Assembly: GCA_009789175.1 (NCBI GenBank)
Contig: CP046867.1
Span: 124,001 to 188,000 of the forward strand
Length of the DNA stretch: 64,000 nucleotides
Reading direction: 5' to 3'
Source: Salinibaculum litoreum
Lineage (GTDB): Archaea > Halobacteriota > Halobacteria > Halobacteriales > Haloarculaceae
In this document: piece after piece, positions 60,189 through 64,000 of the stretch
How the letters are laid out: every line of letters begins with the position of its first letter
Numbering within the stretch: the first letter of the stretch is position 1
Position numbers and translations under genes: made by a program
Notes under the pieces: generated by a model
What the model was told of the DNA's origin: nothing
The model's input: the letters and a program-made list of their open reading frames with translations, nothing else
Database searches by the model: none

Positions 60189-61628
60189 CTACGGACGTTC
60201 AGCCTCTAGGAACGAACCAATTCCGTCGAACAGTCGATCAAGCGTCGTTTTGTCTGTGAACGGGTTCAATAGGACGACTCGGAGCCACCGTGTGTCCCGA
60301 TAGGTCGGTAGCGAGACAAAGACGTCCTGTTTGGAGAGCAGGTAGCGCTGGAGCCGTCCGTTGAGTGCATCTCGCTCGTCCGGTGGACACCAATCGGGCG
60401 CGGCACGGAAACAGACGATGTTCATCTCTGGCTCGCTGGCCAGCTCCAGCGCATTCTGGTCAGTGACGCGGTCGCGAATCACAGCCGTCAGGCGATAGCT
60501 TTCGTCGATCAACTGTCCGAGTCCCTCACGACCGAGATGCTGGAAGGTAAGCCAAAGTTTCAGAACCTCCGCCCGCCGGGTCCCTTGGACGCTCAGTTCA
60601 CCGAGGTTCGGAATCGCATCGTCGCCGCGCATATACGGTGCCCCAACCCTGAAATCCTGCTGCAAGATGTCCAAATCGGCGAACAACGTCATCGCGCATG
60701 TCTTCGCAACATAACACCATTTCTGGGGGTTGAACGTCACTGAGTCGGCCTCCTCGATTCCATCAAGTCGGTCCCGTTCGGCTTCAGAGAAGACGAGGGC
60801 CCCGCCGTAGGCCGCGTCGACGTGGAACCACAGGGCATGCTCATCGACTACATCACGAATCGCCGGGAGCGGATCAATGTTCCCAGTCGTGGTTGTGCCA
60901 GCGGTCGCGACGACACAGAACGGCGCGCGACCGTTTTGTTCGGCCTGTTCGACTGCCTGGTTCAGCGCGCTCGGCTTCATTCGAGAGTTCGCGTCCGTTT
61001 CGACGGCGATGACGGCGTCGGTCCCGAGCCCCAGTAGCATCGCGGCTTTCTGTAGGGAGGTGTGTGCCACCTGTGATGCGAACAACACTGGCTCACCATC
61101 CAGTCCGGCGATCCCACCCTCGTGAACATCGAATGCCTTGTTCCGAGCGACCGAGAGGGCATGTAGGTTCGCGAGTGACCCCCCGCTGGCGAGGACTCCG
61201 CCGGCGTTGGGGCCGAGGCCGAATTCGCTGGCGATGGTCTCGGTCAACTGAACCTCGAGTTCCGAGAATACTGGCGACATCTCCACGCTCAACATATTGT
61301 TGTTGACCGCCGATGCGACGAGGTCACCCAGTACCGACACCGTAGTCGGCATCGTATCCATATGACCGATATATCCCGGATGAGCGGGGTTCATCGATCC
61401 CGCAACGATCGTCTCGAGGGCATCGAGAACGTCGGTCTGGGAGCGTGGTGATTCTGGGATCGCCCCCACAGGGGCGGTCGACTCGGCAGGTAACGGCGAC
61501 CGTTTTTCGGCCGCTCCGAGCTGTTCGAGGAGCTGATCGAGTACGTCCTCGGTGAGATCCCGGATGGCTTCGGCGTTATCCCCACGCGGATCGATGAATC
61601 CCGTTTCGGGCGAGTTGGAACGGTTCAT
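60189..61628 (-). CDS. PLP-dependent amino-acid decarboxylase (group II)
   Basis: The 479-aa protein is a fold-type I decarboxylase similar to aromatic-L-amino-acid, glutamate and 2,4-diaminobutyrate decarboxylases: MNPAHPGYIGHMDTMPT front, GGVLASGGSLANLHAL phosphate loop, WFHVDAAYGGALVFS with the cofactor aspartate and FNPQKWCYV with the PLP lysine. Length is normal and no frameshift is seen. The substrate cannot be fixed; aspartate or aromatic amino acids are possible. Confidence 0.85.
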   Translation of the reverse strand: MNRSNSPETGFIDPRGDNAEAIRDLTEDVLDQLLEQLGAAEKRSPLPAESTAPVGAIPESPRSQTDVLDALETIVAGSMNPAHPGYIGHMDTMPTTVSVLGDLVASAVNNNMLSVEMSPVFSELEVQLTETIASEFGLGPNAGGVLASGGSLANLHALSVARNKAFDVHEGGIAGLDGEPVLFASQVAHTSLQKAAMLLGLGTDAVIAVETDANSRMKPSALNQAVEQAEQNGRAPFCVVATAGTTTTGNIDPLPAIRDVVDEHALWFHVDAAYGGALVFSEAERDRLDGIEEADSVTFNPQKWCYVAKTCAMTLFADLDILQQDFRVGAPYMRGDDAIPNLGELSVQGTRRAEVLKLWLTFQHLGREGLGQLIDESYRLTAVIRDRVTDQNALELASEPEMNIVCFRAAPDWCPPDERDALNGRLQRYLLSKQDVFVSLPTYRDTRWLRVVLLNPFTDKTTLDRLFDGIGSFLEAERP

Positions 61629-61674
61629 ATGAGCGCTTCTCTCTCTGGTAACTTAGGGACTCGTTGGACCGATG

Positions 61675-62627
61675 TCACTCACTCCCTATTCGTTTGCGAC
61701 CGTGAGGCATCGTAAAATCGATATTCGGTCCGACTGGGACGAATCCAGTCGGGTTGATGTCCGTATGACTCCGGTAGTAGTGTTTCTTGATGTGATCGAG
61801 GTTAACCGTCTTTGAGACGCCGTCGTGTTGATAAATGTCGCGCGTGTATCCCCAGAGGTTGGGATAGTCGACGAGACGTCGAACGTTACATTTGAAGTGT
61901 GTGTAGTAGACGGGGTCGAACCGGACGAGCGCGGGGAACAGTCGAAGGTCCGCGATGGTGAGCGACTCGCCGACGAGAAATCGCTGGTCGTCGAGGATCT
62001 CCTCCCAGTAGTCCAGGGCGTCGAACATCGTCTCGACCGCTTGCTCGTAGGTGTCCTGAGAGTCCGCGAAGCCGGCGGTGTACGCCCCCTGAAGGATCGG
62101 TTCGTATATTTTCTCGACGACCGCGTCGATTTGATCGCGCTTTCCTGCTGGATACAGGTCGTACTCGTCGCTCTGGTCTGCGAAGCCCGTCGCGAGTGTC
62201 TCCATGATCTCGATGGACTCGTTATTGACGATAGTCTCTGTCTCGCGGTCCCAGAGAACTGGCGTAGTAACGCCACCTGTGTACTCTGGGTCGGCTGCCG
62301 TGTACACTTCGTGGAGGTAGTCCGAGCCATGGATCGAATCTGGCGTACAGCCGGGTTTGTCAGGGGAGAACTGCCAGCCATCCTCGCCGCGGTAGGGGTC
62401 GACGATGTCCATCGAGATGACATCCTCGAGGCCCAGTAGCTTCCGCACTAGGACAACGCCGTGGGCCCATGGACAGGCCCGGGAGATGTACAGGTGATAG
62501 CGTCCCGATTCCGGAGGATATGGTGAGTCAGGAGAGATGCGCTCTCGGAACCCGTCGTCACTCCGCTCCTGGTCGTTTTCAGTCAGTTCGTCAGATGTCT
62601 TCCAGTGCCGTCGATGAGGCGTCCCAT
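61675..62627 (-). pseudogene. Glutathionyl-hydroquinone reductase-like (Xi-class GST) gene, N-terminal frameshift
   Basis: The ATG at 62627 opens MGRLIDG, then near 62605 the frame changes to WKTSDELTENDQER, which continues through the catalytic C-P-W-A-H box (SRACPWAHGVVLV) and the full GST fold (SMDIVDPYRG.. VNNESIEIMETL.. GESLTIADLRLFPALVRFDPVYYTHFKCN) to 61675. A GTG start at 62448 would remove the catalytic cysteine. Such enzymes reduce glutathionyl or other thiol conjugates of hydroquinones; in haloarchaea gamma-glutamylcysteine is the likely thiol. One base restores the frame. Confidence 0.8.
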
Positions 62628-62671
62628 GTGTGCTGAACTATGTTCTGTTGATGGTCGTGGGCGTGAGGCGA

Positions 62672-63076
62672 TTACGCTGTCTCTGATACGGGTTCTTTGA
62701 GTTCGATGAGGTAGCCGAACGGATCTCGAACGTAGATCGCTGGGGCTTCGCCGGTTGCCCCGTCAGGCGTGCCTTCTCGCTCGATAATGACGCCGGCGTC
62801 CTCGAGTTCTTGCTTGACGTCTTCGATGTCCTCATCTAGGATGATTGCGAGGTGGTCGAAGTTCTCTCGCTCGGGGTGGACGAACTCCTCGGTCGGTCTA
62901 ACGTGGATGATTGTGTCTGGTGCGAGCCGAAAGTGGAAAATCGGCGTGTCGCCCTCCTCGTAGTCCTCGAACCTTTCGAGTGGAAATCCGAGATGACCCT
63001 GATAGAATTCGATTGCGTGCTCTATCTCGTCCTCCGGAATCTTGAGGTGAACGTGGTCGATGCGTCGTGCGTCCAT
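62672..63076 (-). CDS. VOC superfamily (glyoxalase/dioxygenase-fold) protein
   Basis: The 134-aa single-domain protein has paired beta-alpha-beta motifs: DHVHLKIPEDEIEHAIEFYQGHLGF, then FDHLAIILDEDIEDVKQELE and the end YVRDPFGYLIELKEP. The metal ligands H10 and E129-type positions are present, so it may be an isomerase, dioxygenase or thiol transferase. It stands next to the GST-like gene and may share its detoxification role. Confidence 0.85.
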   Translation of the reverse strand: MDARRIDHVHLKIPEDEIEHAIEFYQGHLGFPLERFEDYEEGDTPIFHFRLAPDTIIHVRPTEEFVHPERENFDHLAIILDEDIEDVKQELEDAGVIIEREGTPDGATGEAPAIYVRDPFGYLIELKEPVSETA

Positions 63077-63283
63077 TGTTCTGGATTGATATAGAATCGT
63101 CTATCGAATATAGTTCAGGCAATCTGTGTCTGATTAGGTCACACGAGGCTAACCACCCACCATCGACGAGAAGCAAAATGGCTGTCGACCCGAAAAATCA
63201 CGAATATTCCTCTCGGCGCATCAGTACTTTCCAGTTCATTCACCAATGAGCCCACTCTCCTTGGAGAAAACAGCGGGCAGCGG
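63077..63283. other. Intergenic region
   Basis: No gene was seen. The first part carries AT-rich words (TATAGAATCGTC) that may form the promoter of the VOC gene on the minus strand. Confidence 0.35.
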
Positions 63284-63446
63284 TCATTCCAATATCCCGG
63301 TCAGCGTATCGCGGTGCGTCCGAATTGTCGCCTTCGAGGCGTTCGCCACGTCCGCGGCCTCGGATTGCGTCCGGACACTCGAGGTCCGAGGCGAGTCGCG
63401 GCACGAACATGCTGGGGGAGACGGGTTCGGCAGGGATCCTCAGGTC
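63284..63446 (-). pseudogene. TFB C-terminal remnant with internal deletion
   Basis: The minus strand reads IPAEPVSPSMFVPRLASDLE, matching LPAKPVTPSAFVPRLASELD of the intact TFB, then, after a deletion and frame change, EAADVANASKATIRTHRDTLTGIL and a stop, matching the last helix-turn-helix. About 50 residues between the two parts are gone and the front half is missing. It is a third TFB-derived locus in the window. Confidence 0.8.
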
Positions 63447-63700
63447 TCATCGATTGACGGATATCCGACCCGCAGATCGGCAAGCTGTGCTGCGGACGCG
63501 TTGTATCCAGCAAATTCCGTTACGAGCACGCCAACGAACACGTCGTTCCATCGGGCTTGACCGGATACGCTCAAGACAAACGGGGCGAAGAGAAGCAAGA
63601 CTCCAAGAAAGGTGAGAGCGCTCCACTTACTCGGCGTTCCCTGTTCCCGCTCACACGAGTAGTTGTGGCCGGCGAGAAGCGAGAGAGCACCATCGACAAC
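63440..63700 (-). pseudogene. SPW-repeat membrane protein fragment
   Basis: The frame contains PSKWSALTFLGVLLLFAPF and RWNDVFVGVLVTEFAGYNA, the two-helix unit of SPW-repeat proteins, plus the end of a preceding repeat (LLAGHNYS). The front lies in another frame and the end runs directly into the TFB remnant. It is a truncated, fused piece. Confidence 0.6.
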
Positions 63701-63845
63701 AACGTCTCCAGGCGCTGACCAGCGGCGCCTCCAGTATAAACGGAGCGGCCATGAGTCAGGCTCCAAGTAGTCCGATGGCTATCGTTATCCAACGAGTAGG
63801 GGACGTCATTCAAAGAACAGGAATCAGGTTTCCGACTAGGTCTGT

Positions 63846-64000
63846 TCAGGAAGCCATCTCGCGACAGGTTTCAGCGCAGTCGCGGAGGACCTCAGCACAG
63901 ACCTGGCAGTGTTCGGCATCGTGGCGCTCACATTCCTCGGCACAGTCCTCGCACGCGTCAGCGCAGGCCGTCGCGAGCTGCTGGCTGTAGTTCGAATTAC
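63846..64000 (-). CDS. Cys-rich four-helix-bundle copper-storage-like protein, partial
   Basis: The minus strand runs in from the right edge as QQLATACADACEDCAEECERHD, then EHCQVCAEVLRDCAETCREMAS and stops at 63846 (read in two pieces). The spacing of cysteines along helices (CxxxC, CxxC, CxxxC) matches Csp1/DUF326 proteins, which hold many Cu(I) ions inside a four-helix bundle. About 50 C-terminal residues are visible; the front lies outside the window. With the CDF and His/Met-rich SHOCT proteins it hints at metal-stress cargo. Confidence 0.75.
   Translation of the reverse strand, partial: NSNYSQQLATACADACEDCAEECERHDAEHCQVCAEVLRDCAETCREMAS

Noticed and set aside
1-64000. CRISPR arrays, rRNA and tRNA genes
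   Set aside because: No regular repeat-spacer pattern, no 16S/23S words and no cloverleaf with a GGTTCRANTCC arm were recognised by eye on either strand.

Overview
The window is haloarchaeal DNA (class Halobacteria). The evidence is high GC, strongly acidic proteins, TFB-type transcription factors with a Cys4 zinc ribbon, an archaeal release-factor paralogue with NIKS and GGQ motifs, Tat lipoprotein signals, HalOD1, DUF7342-like and DUF7344-like families, and TTTAT-type TATA boxes. No rRNA, tRNA or CRISPR array was seen. The mix of a conjugation-like apparatus, plasmid-type replication genes, toxin-antitoxin pairs and many decayed fragments suggests a megaplasmid or an integrated mobile element.

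Layout. 1-3.5 kb: a frameshifted TFB running off the left edge, a CDF metal-efflux gene, a SpoIIAA-like gene and two decayed genes. 3.5-17.4 kb: an accessory block, mostly minus strand, of unrecognised small proteins, an intact TFB, a large zinc-ribbon protein, an OB-fold protein, a GC-rich hairpin-rich non-coding stretch, a release-factor paralogue, an RHH-PIN pair and a TumE-like/DUF7342-like pair. Five genes here share a promoter-proximal CCCC..GGGTGAGGGG element. 17.4-31.3 kb: a primase-like protein, a spacer with short direct repeats, and a long minus-strand operon for a type IV secretion-like DNA-transfer machine (VirD4-like, partner protein, VirB4-like, VirB6-like, Tat lipoprotein, large secreted anchored protein, VirB2-like pilin candidate).

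31.3-36 kb is a gene graveyard: BNR-repeat, FAD-enzyme, SDR and HTH fragments around an intact serine hydrolase and a tiny zinc protein. 36-43.3 kb holds GNAT, UspA, VIT1/CCC1, DUF211, a P-type ATPase, a PPOX protein and an SDR, with UspA fragments between them. 43.4-59.2 kb is a sulfur/thiol module: CoA-disulfide-reductase-like enzyme, M20 peptidase, decayed sulfide:quinone reductase with DUF1641, two thioredoxins, thioredoxin reductase, class V aminotransferase, DsrE and TusA, rhodanese-MBL persulfide dioxygenase, two YeeE halves, a PiT-like permease, TauE exporter with its small partner, and a TrmB-like regulator. Four promoters in this module share TTG-N11-CAA over the probable BRE/TATA. 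59.2-64 kb holds a HxlR regulator, a PLP decarboxylase, a frameshifted glutathionyl-hydroquinone-reductase-like gene, a VOC protein, decayed copies of the zinc-ribbon and TFB genes seen at 8.7-10.6 kb, an SPW fragment and the end of a Cys-rich copper-storage-like protein.

How the genes may work together: the left half looks like the replication, transfer and stability part of a mobile element carrying its own basal transcription factor; the right half looks like metabolic cargo for persulfide, thiosulfate and sulfite handling coupled to thioredoxin. At least seven otherwise intact genes carry a single frameshift, so sequencing error and real decay must be separated before calling them dead.
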